The notes under the pieces were generated by a model. It was not told the origin of the DNA, did not search any database, and worked only from the letters and a program-made list of their open reading frames with translations. A stretch of DNA of 64,000 nucleotides, from contig NZ_JAHKQJ010000008.1 in NCBI RefSeq assembly GCF_018861045.1, forward strand, positions 56,112 through 120,111. Reading direction: 5' to 3'. Every line of letters starts with the position of its first letter. The stretch's first letter is position 1. This document shows, piece after piece, positions 24,716 through 32,676 of the stretch. The position numbers and the translations under genes were made by a program. This DNA comes from Octadecabacter sp. B2R22 (lineage in GTDB: Bacteria; Pseudomonadota; Alphaproteobacteria; Rhodobacterales; Rhodobacteraceae).

Positions 24716-25030
24716 GGCTTGAAAATCACCTCGATTAACCCTGCCCACCCCCCCGTTCAGAACCCAACCAGTTGTTGAAGGTTTTTGGCTCTGTCTCAAC
24801 AGCAGACATTCATGCATCACGCAGCATCGGTCGACATGGGCTCTTTGCTGCCGTTCGCTGCGCACCGCATGAATGGCCGCTTTGGTGATCTTGGAGCGCA
24901 AATCATGATATTTGCACCAACTCAGGAGGCTCATAGAAACAAGGTTCATAAATCAGGTGCGCAATGCTGCCGCGTGGCGTTGTTGCATGGACCGTCAGCC
25001 AGTCGGAACGCGGCCTTCCCGAGACGGACT

Positions 25031-25582
25031 TCAGGCGGTGCGTTCAAAACGAGGACGGCCAAGACCTGTCATCCGGTTGAGAACGCGGACACTAATCCTG
25101 GCTTCTGTTTTCTGATTTTTGAAGCTGCGCGCCTTTAGCTTGGGACCAATAACGGCTTTCCAGCGACCCATGAGAGTTTCACCTCGGCTGCGATGATTGT
25201 ATCCTGAAGCCTTCGGCCAAACCAGTCGCCCGTGAGCTGCGATCTCATTGATATGGGTGTAGCGAACCGTTGGGTGTTGGGCGGCATGAGAGCTCAAGGC
25301 TGCGTTGACTGGTGGCGGTTTCGTGACCTCGATCGTTAGCCCAAACCGGGCGGTAAGCAGGTCAGATGTTGGTTGTCCATTGTAGGCGCCATCCGCCAGG
25401 AACAGATCAACTTGGCGGTCGATCTTATCCAACAGTTCTGGCAACGCGGTTGGGTCGCCAACATCATCCTTGGTCAGATCACCGCGCTGCCGTAACACTT
25501 CATTGTACGCAGACACTTTGGTCACCCGATGCTTTTGCTTCGGGATATTGTCACGTCGATTAGCGTTAAACTTGTGCGGCGT
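25031..25582 (-). pseudogene. IS5-family transposase, C-terminal part
   Basis: About 180 codons on the minus strand end at 25031. The frame extends upstream of the first possible start (GTG at 25525) through FNANRRDNIPKQKHR. Motifs such as DLFLADGAYNGQPTSDLL (with the second catalytic Asp) and SRGETLMGRWKAVIGPKLKAR (with the catalytic Glu region) fit the DDE domain of IS5-group transposases. The first half of the protein is missing. The upstream end is estimated. The relic abuts the RepC remnant, so it may have helped destroy that replicon. Confidence 0.65.
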
Positions 25583-25651
25583 TTACAGCATCCTGAAAAC
25601 AGACTGTTGTGATATCAGCGAGCGCGCGATCCGTGCAACAACGTCGGCTAT

Positions 25652-25918
25652 ATGAAAGACTGGAATGATGTGCATCGTGCGGCCGGGGCGCTGAGGCCGA
25701 TGGTCGGGATTTCTGAGGATGCTTGGGACGTTGTCAACAAGGTCTTGGGTCCAGCCAGAGCGGCGTCGTCCATCGCGCTTATCCTTGATAAATCATCAGA
25801 TGGAGAGGTAAAATCACTGGGCGGATACCTGCGCGGCCTGATTGAGAAGGCGCAAATCGGGGAACTACATCTGGATCGCAGCTTTTATGGCAGGCTCAAT
25901 GGGGCAGGGGCGTCATGA
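25652..25918 (+). pseudogene. C-terminal remnant of a second RepC replication protein
   Basis: The 88-residue frame MKDWNDVHRAAGALRPMVGISEDAW... matches the conserved C-terminal domain of RepC proteins (typical pattern: W..L...A..VRPMLGIS..AW..A...MG, then GGYLRALT.KA..GEF.L). Here VGISEDAWDVVNKVLG and GGYLRGLIEKAQIGELHL fill these positions. The intact repC at 11820 lacks such a domain, so this comes from a different repABC replicon. The N-terminal three quarters of the gene are absent, and IS debris lies immediately upstream. Confidence 0.72.
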
Positions 25919-26257
25919 GGAACGGATATGAGAGAAATGTCTCAACCTGTGCGCCGTTGGCGTATACGTCAGGGACTCATAAGGTCTAGCCACATTGCTG
26001 AATTGGGAACACGGGTGCCGCAGGCCAACTGGTCCAGCTCAGGTGCTGCTTGCGTTGATCTCAAGAAAGCCAACGGTGGTCCAAGACTTATTGAAACCGT
26101 AGGTATTCTAAAACCCCAAGGATTTTGATGCCCAAAACAGGACAACTGCTCTTTGGATCGATGGTCCGCCAGAGGTAAACGACAGTTTCGACGGGGGCGG
26201 ATGTAGGTTTCAGTCTTGCGGTTCTTAGGTCACGTTCGGCACGATTGGTGCATAGGA
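25919..26257. other. Non-coding stretch between the RepC remnant and fic
   Basis: The one frame here (25928-26128, 66 aa) has no recognisable motif, and I do not call it. It may be sequence that once lay downstream of the lost second repC. Nothing else was seen. Confidence 0.4.
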
Positions 26258-26318
26258 TTGACATCTATCGCTCAAAAAATTTATATTTCTGAGTTATAAA
26301 GAGGTTTTCTATCGCTCA
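26258..26318 (+). promoter_or_regulatory. fic promoter with two TCTATCGCTCA repeats
   Basis: TTGACA (26258-26263), a 17-bp spacer and TTATAT (26281-26286) form a near-consensus promoter. The 11-mer TCTATCGCTCA occurs twice, at 26264-26274 in the spacer and at 26308-26318 ending on the first base of the start codon. A repressor bound to both would cover the promoter and the ribosome binding region. Confidence 0.6.
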
Positions 26319-27433
26319 TGCAGTGGAATTGGCAATCATCCGAATGGCCGGAGTTCCGGTACGACAGCACAGCTTTGGCATTGGCGGAAGAGCGGTTTCT
26401 GCTGTCATCTGGTAGAATTCTTGGCGTTTTTGAACATGTCAAACCGGATGAGCGCGACCAGCTTCGTATTGATCTTTTAAGTGAAGAGGCGATGAAGACC
26501 AGCGCAATCGAGGGCGAGATGCTGGACCGGCAGAGCGTGCAGTCCTCGTTGCGGCGCCAACTCGGGCTTACCGTTGATAGCTATACCTCCTTGCCCAGAG
26601 AGCATGGGGTGGCTGAGATGATGGTGGATGTATATTCGACCTACGCAGCGCCCCTGACCCATGAGACGTTATTTCGCTGGCATGACATGTTGTTGTCCCA
26701 CGATCGCCATCTGGAGGCGGTTGGTAGGTATCGCCAGCACAAGGATGCAATGCAGATTGTTTCTGGGCGCTTAGAACGACCAACAGTGCATTTTGAAGCG
26801 CCCCCGTCGGAGCAAGTTGCCCAGCAAATGGATGGCTACGTGGCTTGGTTCAACAGAACTGCTCCTGGTGGGGATGAACCGTTGCAACCATTGATCCGCG
26901 CGGGTCTTAGTCATCTTTATTTTGAAAGCATCCACCCTTTTGAGGATGGGAACGGCAGGCTGGGCAGGGCCGTCGCTGAGAAATCTTTGGCGCAGAACGT
27001 CGGCCAGCCAAGTCTGATCGCCCTCGCCTTTACAATAGAGCGGGAACGGTCGACCTATTATGATCAGTTAGAGCGCCACCAAAAGACCCTTGATGTGACA
27101 CCTTGGCTTCAGTGGTTCGCAGAGATTGTTCTAAAGGCGCAGGATGTGACCCTTGAAAGGGTAGGATTCTTTATTTCCAAAGCGCATTTCTATGATCGGT
27201 ATCGTGGCCGATTCAATGATCGGCAGGCCAAAGGCATCGCGCGCATGTTCAAAGAAGGGCCTGACGGCTTCAAAGGGGGGCTGAGTGCAGAGAACTACAT
27301 TTCGATCACAAAGACCTCTCGTGCGACCGCGACGCGCGACCTGCAGGACCTTGTTGAAATGGGGGCTTTGGTGCGAACGGGTGAGCGTCGTTATACGCGC
27401 TATTGGCTTACGTCAGGCAACGATAGCAACTAA
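26318..27433 (+). CDS. Fic-domain protein (probable AMP transferase) with built-in inhibitory helix
   Basis: This 371-aa protein has the complete Fic motif HPFEDGNGRLGR at about residues 207-218. His, the acidic residue and both Arg are present, so it should be able to transfer AMP from ATP to a target hydroxyl group. The N-terminal segment TSAIEGE at about 64-70 fits the inhibitory [S/T]xxxE[G/N] helix, so this is a self-inhibited class II Fic protein. A winged-helix-like C-terminus (ISITKTSRATATRDLQDLVEMGALVRTGERRYTRY) could bind DNA and regulate its own gene. The gene stands alone behind a strong promoter with two operator-like repeats. No separate antitoxin is seen. Confidence 0.9.
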   Translation: MQWNWQSSEWPEFRYDSTALALAEERFLLSSGRILGVFEHVKPDERDQLRIDLLSEEAMKTSAIEGEMLDRQSVQSSLRRQLGLTVDSYTSLPREHGVAEMMVDVYSTYAAPLTHETLFRWHDMLLSHDRHLEAVGRYRQHKDAMQIVSGRLERPTVHFEAPPSEQVAQQMDGYVAWFNRTAPGGDEPLQPLIRAGLSHLYFESIHPFEDGNGRLGRAVAEKSLAQNVGQPSLIALAFTIERERSTYYDQLERHQKTLDVTPWLQWFAEIVLKAQDVTLERVGFFISKAHFYDRYRGRFNDRQAKGIARMFKEGPDGFKGGLSAENYISITKTSRATATRDLQDLVEMGALVRTGERRYTRYWLTSGNDSN

Positions 27434-27618
27434 CGAGACAACGACCCGCCGACGGTCGGTGTTCAGATGATTGCCAGCGGTCGCGTCCGTCTGCATGATC
27501 CGGATAAGGCGTTTTTGGTCTGGGTGGCAAAGTAGCAAGACCAAGGTTAAAGACAGGATTGAATGATGCACCGTAAGGCAGTTGGGCCGCATGATCTGAA
27601 GGAATTGGGCGCTTGGGT

Positions 27619-28389
27619 ATGATGAACTGGATTGGGAACCGCACTGGCGACACGGGAGTTGTAGTGACAGTCCGTGATCAAGCGGCATTGCTGGAAGACC
27701 TGGGCCGACGTTTTTCAGATGGGTCGGGGTTTAGTGTGGCGACGCTCAATCTTGATCATGTGGTGAAGTTGCGGCGCGATGCTGATTTTCGCGCCGCCTA
27801 CAGCGCCCACAGCCATATCACCGCAGATGGAAACCCGATCTGCTGGCTGTGCCATCTGGCTGGGCAAAAGGATGTGACCTTGGTGCCGGGCTCTGAGGTG
27901 ATTGACCCTTTGGGTGCGCTTGCCGCGCAGCACGGCATTAAAGTCGGGCTGTTTGGTTCTCAGGAACCTTCATTGCAAGCCGCCGCCCAAGGGTTAAAAC
28001 GCGCCCACCCACAGATCGATATTGCTATGATACGTGCGCCTGGTATGGGATTTGACCCCGAAGGCACGGAAGCAGACGCCGCAATCGCCGCGATCGCACA
28101 AAGTGGTGTGCGGCTTGTATTCATTGCCTTGGGGGCCCCGAAACAAGAGAAATTCGCCGCCTATGCGCAGGATGTCCTGCCACAGGTCGGGTTTGTGTCA
28201 ATCGGTGCGGGGCTCGATTTCATATCTGGTCAACAGACCCGCGCGCCGTCTTGGGTGCGTGCGATCGCGGCAGAGTGGCTCTGGCGGATGCTGGGCAACC
28301 CGCGCCGTCTGGTTGGTCGTTACGCATCTTGCATCGCCATTTTGCCTAGCTTGACGTGGTCAGCCGTGCGTGCACGGATTCAACGATAA
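27619..28389 (+). CDS. WecG/TagA/CpsF-family glycosyltransferase
   Basis: This protein of about 256 aa belongs to the family of UDP-ManNAc(A) transferases such as WecG and TagA that add the second sugar to an undecaprenyl-linked unit. Family motifs are present: TLNLDHVVKLRRD at about 40-52, ITADGNPICWL (usually TADG.P..W) at about 66-76, GSEVIDPL at about 90-97, VGLFGSQE, and FIALGAPKQEKF at about 170-181. ATG codons at 27619 and 27622 are adjacent; I use the first. It opens the polysaccharide locus. The actual donor sugar cannot be told from the sequence. Confidence 0.85.
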   Translation: MMNWIGNRTGDTGVVVTVRDQAALLEDLGRRFSDGSGFSVATLNLDHVVKLRRDADFRAAYSAHSHITADGNPICWLCHLAGQKDVTLVPGSEVIDPLGALAAQHGIKVGLFGSQEPSLQAAAQGLKRAHPQIDIAMIRAPGMGFDPEGTEADAAIAAIAQSGVRLVFIALGAPKQEKFAAYAQDVLPQVGFVSIGAGLDFISGQQTRAPSWVRAIAAEWLWRMLGNPRRLVGRYASCIAILPSLTWSAVRARIQR

Positions 28390-28432
28390 ACTTTTGACTG
28401 CCTTGGCGCGTAAGACGTGGGCCGCGCCCGGG

Positions 28433-28696
28433 TCAGGTCATGCCACGGATGCCCGTTGCGGTCGTGCCTGTCTGCCAGACACGCTTAGCCCGCAGGGCAA
28501 AGGGTTGTCCGGGATGGATGCTGACATCGCCGATTGATCCGTCTGCGGCCGTGACCCGCACAATTCCCGGCGTGCGCACATTCAAAGCCAGTGTTGTATA
28601 GGGCAGATCGGTGGCATCATCGGGGGTCACTTCAAAAACACGAACCGCGGGGTCATTTTTGCTGCGTTCATGCTGGGACGAGAAAAGGTCGGACAT
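28433..28696 (-). CDS. Spike base protein of the RCAP_rcc01079 (GTA head-spike) family
   Basis: The protein (87 aa, start ATG 28696 with AGGAG upstream) reads MSDLFSSQHERSKND..., then EVTPDDATDLPYTTLALNV, and ends KRVWQTGTTATGIRGM. This is the pattern of the spike-base family named after Rhodobacter capsulatus rcc01079, whose product is part of the GTA head spike that helps particles bind the recipient capsule. In-frame sequence up to 28777 lacks homology and is excluded. No GTA capsid, portal or tail gene lies nearby, so the gene is isolated from a structural cluster. Confidence 0.75.
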   Translation of the reverse strand: MSDLFSSQHERSKNDPAVRVFEVTPDDATDLPYTTLALNVRTPGIVRVTAADGSIGDVSIHPGQPFALRAKRVWQTGTTATGIRGMT

Positions 28697-28806
28697 TTTG
28701 GTGCTCCTGTAAGTAATCACACAGGGTATCGGGCACAAAGATTTCCAAGGCGTAATGGGGGAGTGCGCTGACGTCACCGTGTGCGCAACACCGCGCGTTG
28801 GGCGGG

Positions 28807-29166
28807 TTAGACCAACTTTCCCACCCAGGCTGTCACATCCTCGATCAGGGCGATAACAGACTGGTCTCGCGTGTCGTGATGTGCGCCAAACATCTGTTGG
28901 CGGCGGCCGGGTTGCCAGCTCAGCCGCACGACAATGCGGATTTCGGGCCCATTTTCTTCAAATTTAATGACCTCTAGATGCCCTGGTGTGCAGGGCAGGG
29001 GAAGATCACGCAGGGCGGCCTGCAGTCGGTCTTGTGCAGTGAGGGTGGCGCTGGTGCTTGCACGGGTCTGGGTCGCTAAAACCAATCCGCCTGATAAAGC
29101 CGGAACTGCGCCGATACTGCCCAGCACCGCGCGGCGCGACAAACGTGTCATGTCGTGGTTTTTCAA
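28807..29166 (-). CDS. Tat-type exported small protein, unknown function
   Basis: This 119-aa protein starts MKNHDMTRLSRRAVLGSIG, a twin-arginine signal (SRRAVLG) followed by a hydrophobic stretch and a cut site near TRAS. The mature part (about 80 aa) has EVIKFEENGPEIRIVVRLSWQPGRRQQMFG and ends VTAWVGKLV; I know no family. It may be a folded periplasmic protein. GGAGG lies 8-9 bases upstream of the ATG at 29166. It lies 110 bp upstream of the spike-base gene on the same strand. Confidence 0.6.
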   Translation of the reverse strand: MKNHDMTRLSRRAVLGSIGAVPALSGGLVLATQTRASTSATLTAQDRLQAALRDLPLPCTPGHLEVIKFEENGPEIRIVVRLSWQPGRRQQMFGAHHDTRDQSVIALIEDVTAWVGKLV

Positions 29167-29419
29167 ATGCGCCTCCTGTTTATAGAGCGAGCATCCGCTG
29201 AAATCAGAGAAAAATCAAAGGAAAAACAGGCGCGATAGCGCTTGGATCGGTGCATTTCATGCCGATTGTTTTATTTGGCGAAACGGTTTGTTCTAAAAAA
29301 CGGCAAGGATTCACCTCTTGGTTGCCGTCCTTTCGTCACGATCTTCTGCGAGGCCTTCATCCGGAATTAACCATAATCTTCAGTTTACCGGCCATTTAGC
29401 GGCCAGGAGGAACAGATAA

Positions 29420-29467
29420 ATGTTTGGAATGTGTAATGTCGATCTGCCGCAAGGGTGGATCGTATGA
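29420..29467 (+). CDS. Candidate 15-aa leader peptide coupled to the G8-domain gene
   Basis: An ATG at 29420 follows the best Shine-Dalgarno sequence in the region (AGGAGG at 29405-29410). It encodes MFGMCNVDLPQGWIV and stops with TGA at 29465, overlapping the ATG of the next gene as ATGA. Such an arrangement would couple translation of the large protein to the leader. No attenuation hairpin was evident. Confidence 0.4.
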   Translation: MFGMCNVDLPQGWIV

Positions 29468-32466
29468 TCTGGGCCATGCTGTTGTCCTTGTTCGGTGTGG
29501 TTGGTGCCAGTGGGGCATTTTCAAAATCGACGGCGCAAACCAGATCGGTCAAAGGCCGTGTGGTTGAGGATGATCCTGTCGAGGATCACACGGACCACAC
29601 CGCTGACGATGACATGTCCGAGGACCACACGGACCACACAGTGGATGAAGACACGTCCGAAGATCACACGGATCACAGCACAGATGAAGACATGTCCGAA
29701 GATCACACGGACCACACCACAGATGAAGATACGTCCGAGGATCACGCGGATCACACCACAGATGAAGATACGTCCGAGGATCACGCTGATCACACCACAG
29801 ATGAAGATACGTCCGAGGATCACGCGGACCACACCACAGATGAAGACACGTCCGAGGACCACGCGGATCACACCACAGATGAAGACATGTCCGAGGACCA
29901 CGCGGACCACGGTGCAGATGACCATACCGCCACAATCACCCCTCCCGGAGAGGGGGCCAGTGTTGCCGAAATTGCAGCTTATGTGGATGCGGTTCGCGCC
30001 CAGCCTGAAGCCCACATGCACGATGACGACAGCGATAAAATGGCCGAACACATGGCCGCAATGGATCTGACCCCGCGCGACGAGGCGACCCATATTGCTG
30101 TAAGTGACGGTGATTGGTTTGACGCCAACACATGGCACAATGGCGAAGTGCCATCCGATGATGCCCGTGTTTTGATCCCCGAAGGACTTTCGGTGAATTA
30201 CGATGACCTCGGCGAGGCGCGCCTTTTTACCGTGCGGGTTGATGGGGAACTGACGTTTGCCACGGACCAAGACAGTGAGATCACATTCGATACTTTGATC
30301 GTTAGCACGACGGGACGCCTTGAAATCGGAACCGAGGAAGCTCCGATAGAACAGGGATATTCGGTTGAACTGATTGTCGCAAACAATGGACCGATTGATG
30401 TCGAATGGGATCCGATGTTGCTGTCGCGTGGGATTGTGTCGCACGGCGATGCAAGCATCCATGGGGCGGTCAAGGATTCCCATGAAAAGGTCATCGATGA
30501 TCCGATGGCCGGCGACAACACCCTGACGTTTGATGAAATTCCCGAAGGTTGGGAAATTGGCGATACGATCGTGATCGCCGGGACCAGCTACGAAGGGCAC
30601 AAATGGGACAATGATATCAAGGCCGTACGCCACTACGAGTCCGAAGACGAAGTGCGCGTCATCACCGATATCGTCGACGGGACTGTTCATCTTGATACCG
30701 CGCTTGAATACGATCACGACGCGCCGCGCGACGATCTACAAACGTCGGTCGCCAATTATACGCGCAACGTAACCGTCGGCACCGAAGACCCTGATGATGC
30801 CGAAGTTCACGAGCGTGGCCATGTCATGTTCATGCACTCTGATGAGGTGGATGTCCGCTATGCCGCCTTTAACGACCTTGGGCGAACTGACAAATCCGAG
30901 GATTCTTTTCAGGTCGATGATTTCGACACGATTGAATCCGACAGCAACGTGCAAGGGCGTTATTCGCTGCATTTGCACCGCACCGGCGTGGATGATCTGG
31001 ACAACCCGACCCAGCTGATCGGCAACGCGGTTTGGGGATCACCGGGGTGGGGATATGTGCATCACGATTCCAATGCGGTGCTGGAAAACAACGCCAGCTT
31101 TGACACCTTCGGCGCGGGGTTCGTGGCCGAAACCGGAAATGAAACCGGCGTGTGGAGCGACAACATCGCGATCTATGCCGAAGGCGAAAGCTGGCAAGCG
31201 GTTAAAAATATCACTGAACTCAGCGATGATGTGTTCGACACCGCTAAGGGCGGACACGGGTTCTGGTTTCAGGGCCGCTTGATTGAAACCACGGATAACG
31301 TTGCAGCAAGTGTGAACGTCGGGTTCGTTTATTTTCACCGCAACGGGGATGATCGCGAGATTGATTCCGATACATCGGCATTCGAATACCCAGATGTGTT
31401 TTTTGGCGATGAAACCACTCACAACGGCTCAGTGCCTATTTTGGACTTCTCGGGCAATGAAACCTTTGCCGCTCACGAAGGCCTGCATGTAGTCAAGGCT
31501 AATCCAAATCAGGGCCATGACGTTTGGAGTCATATTGATGATTTCACCGCGTGGAATGTGCAGAACGGGGTGTGGCTGGAGTATACGTCGCACTACATCT
31601 TGAGCGATTTGGATCTTGTTGCAAAAGAAGACACTGCGTTTAGCGCGTCCGGGAATGGTATTGGGTTTGGCAAGAACGTCAGCGAAATCGTTATCACGGA
31701 CAGCGACATTTCAGGGTTTAACGTAGGCGCCAATTTGTACAAACAATTGATCAATATGAATGATGCGTTCGGTGTCGAAGATCAGGGTTACATAGTCATT
31801 GACACCGAGTTTACCGATATCAAGGATACTGATTTGCAAAACTATGATCCGTTAATTGATTGGGTTGGCACTACAGATGATCTTGACGCACAGTCGCCAA
31901 ACTTGACGCTGAATCCTTTGAGTATTGTTAACGGCAAGGTCTCTATCAGTGGGGCCAAATCTGATGGCGTAGGGGAAACAGACTTTCCCGGTGGCACTGA
32001 TGGAATTGTTATGGATCACTGGAATATCGTAAATACCCTAGAGGATAAAGGCTATTGGACCACATCTGAGGGGGATGCTTACTTTTTGACGGATGTCTAT
32101 TTTACCGACCGTGCCACGGGGGATGTCTATTTTGAAACCCACTCCGTCTATATCGAGGACAACATTGCGAGCAAACTGGGCGAGCCATGGTGGGACTATA
32201 AAAACGCACAAGACAATGGTGTTCAGGACATCACCCAGACCGCAGATGGTCATTATGCTGGCGATATCGTTTTGGATAAAGCCGTTCTGGCAACATCGAC
32301 CGTCTCCTCCCAAGATGCAGAGCACGATGAAATGACTGAAGCTCCGACAGAGGCCGAGATATTGTGGACCACATTGACAGAAGGGCAGCCTGTAATGGAT
32401 GAGATGCTCCCTGCTGCAAGCGATCCGGACATGTCCCAAACCGCCAATGAGGAAGCTTTCTTATAA
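29464..32466 (+). CDS. Secreted G8-domain / beta-helix protein with Asp/His-rich repeats
   Basis: This protein of about 1,000 aa starts with a signal-like hydrophobic stretch (MIWAMLLSLFGVVGASGAF). Nine 13-residue repeats of the type SEDHTDHTTDEDT occupy about residues 39-155 and could bind metal ions. From about 212 the sequence fits a G8 domain (DGDWFDANTWHNGEVPSDD, then GELTF and GRLEI), the domain of the CEMIP/TMEM2 hyaluronan-degrading proteins. A right-handed beta-helix region follows, with YSLHLHRTG, NAVWGSPGWGYVHHDSNAVLENNASFDTFGAGF-like turns. It may bind or cleave acidic polysaccharide. I place the start at 29464 because it overlaps a leader ORF; GTG 29455 is the alternative. The protein is very acidic. 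Confidence 0.78.
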   Translation: MIWAMLLSLFGVVGASGAFSKSTAQTRSVKGRVVEDDPVEDHTDHTADDDMSEDHTDHTVDEDTSEDHTDHSTDEDMSEDHTDHTTDEDTSEDHADHTTDEDTSEDHADHTTDEDTSEDHADHTTDEDTSEDHADHTTDEDMSEDHADHGADDHTATITPPGEGASVAEIAAYVDAVRAQPEAHMHDDDSDKMAEHMAAMDLTPRDEATHIAVSDGDWFDANTWHNGEVPSDDARVLIPEGLSVNYDDLGEARLFTVRVDGELTFATDQDSEITFDTLIVSTTGRLEIGTEEAPIEQGYSVELIVANNGPIDVEWDPMLLSRGIVSHGDASIHGAVKDSHEKVIDDPMAGDNTLTFDEIPEGWEIGDTIVIAGTSYEGHKWDNDIKAVRHYESEDEVRVITDIVDGTVHLDTALEYDHDAPRDDLQTSVANYTRNVTVGTEDPDDAEVHERGHVMFMHSDEVDVRYAAFNDLGRTDKSEDSFQVDDFDTIESDSNVQGRYSLHLHRTGVDDLDNPTQLIGNAVWGSPGWGYVHHDSNAVLENNASFDTFGAGFVAETGNETGVWSDNIAIYAEGESWQAVKNITELSDDVFDTAKGGHGFWFQGRLIETTDNVAASVNVGFVYFHRNGDDREIDSDTSAFEYPDVFFGDETTHNGSVPILDFSGNETFAAHEGLHVVKANPNQGHDVWSHIDDFTAWNVQNGVWLEYTSHYILSDLDLVAKEDTAFSASGNGIGFGKNVSEIVITDSDISGFNVGANLYKQLINMNDAFGVEDQGYIVIDTEFTDIKDTDLQNYDPLIDWVGTTDDLDAQSPNLTLNPLSIVNGKVSISGAKSDGVGETDFPGGTDGIVMDHWNIVNTLEDKGYWTTSEGDAYFLTDVYFTDRATGDVYFETHSVYIEDNIASKLGEPWWDYKNAQDNGVQDITQTADGHYAGDIVLDKAVLATSTVSSQDAEHDEMTEAPTEAEILWTTLTEGQPVMDEMLPAASDPDMSQTANEEAFL
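29578..29928 (+). repeat. Nine tandem 39-bp repeats coding Asp/His-rich 13-mers
   Basis: The unit encodes SEDH[T/A]DHTTDED[T/M]. The first and last copies are divergent and the middle ones nearly identical at DNA level, which suggests recent expansion by slippage or recombination. Copy number is likely to vary between strains. Confidence 0.88.
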
Positions 32467-32512
32467 CTGTCATCGTCTTTAAAAGGTTGACGAACGATCA
32501 GACAACAGGCCT

Positions 32513-32540
32513 TTTGAAGTGGGGGATGTTCCTCTATAAT
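32513..32540 (+). promoter_or_regulatory. Probable promoter of the polymerase/glycosyltransferase operon
   Basis: TTTGAA (32513-32518), a 16-bp spacer and a perfect TATAAT (32535-32540) lie 130 bp upstream of the membrane polymerase gene and 60 bp before a small upstream ORF. The -10 box is strong and the -35 box weak. Confidence 0.45.
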
Positions 32541-32598
32541 TTACACTGTCCGCCAACTATGTAGGCCTATGTTTTAAAACCGAGTTGAGGGTGTGCCA

Positions 32599-32676
32599 AT
32601 GACAATCCGTTCACTGCAGTCGGCGACACCTGCCCATGTCCTTGTAGACCTGTCTGGCGGCTTTGCTGTTTCATGA
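32599..32676 (+). CDS. Candidate 25-aa leader peptide before the polymerase gene
   Basis: An ATG at 32599 opens 25 codons (MTIRSLQSATPAHV...GGFAVS) and stops at TGA 32674-32676, overlapping the ATG of the next gene at 32673 as ATGA. A GAGGG lies upstream. The arrangement repeats that seen before the G8 gene. Whether the peptide is made cannot be judged from one sequence. Confidence 0.3.
   Translation: MTIRSLQSATPAHVLVDLSGGFAVS

Noticed and set aside
25928..26128. 66-codon frame after the RepC remnant
   Set aside because: No motif and no independent support; it is likely chance in decayed DNA.
29578..29928. Tandem 39-bp repeats as a CRISPR array
   Set aside because: The units are directly contiguous with no unique spacers and keep a protein frame.
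29521..30717. A 398-codon minus-strand frame opposite the G8 gene
   Set aside because: It mirrors the 39-bp repeats and has low-complexity composition. The plus-strand frame has domains and a signal sequence.
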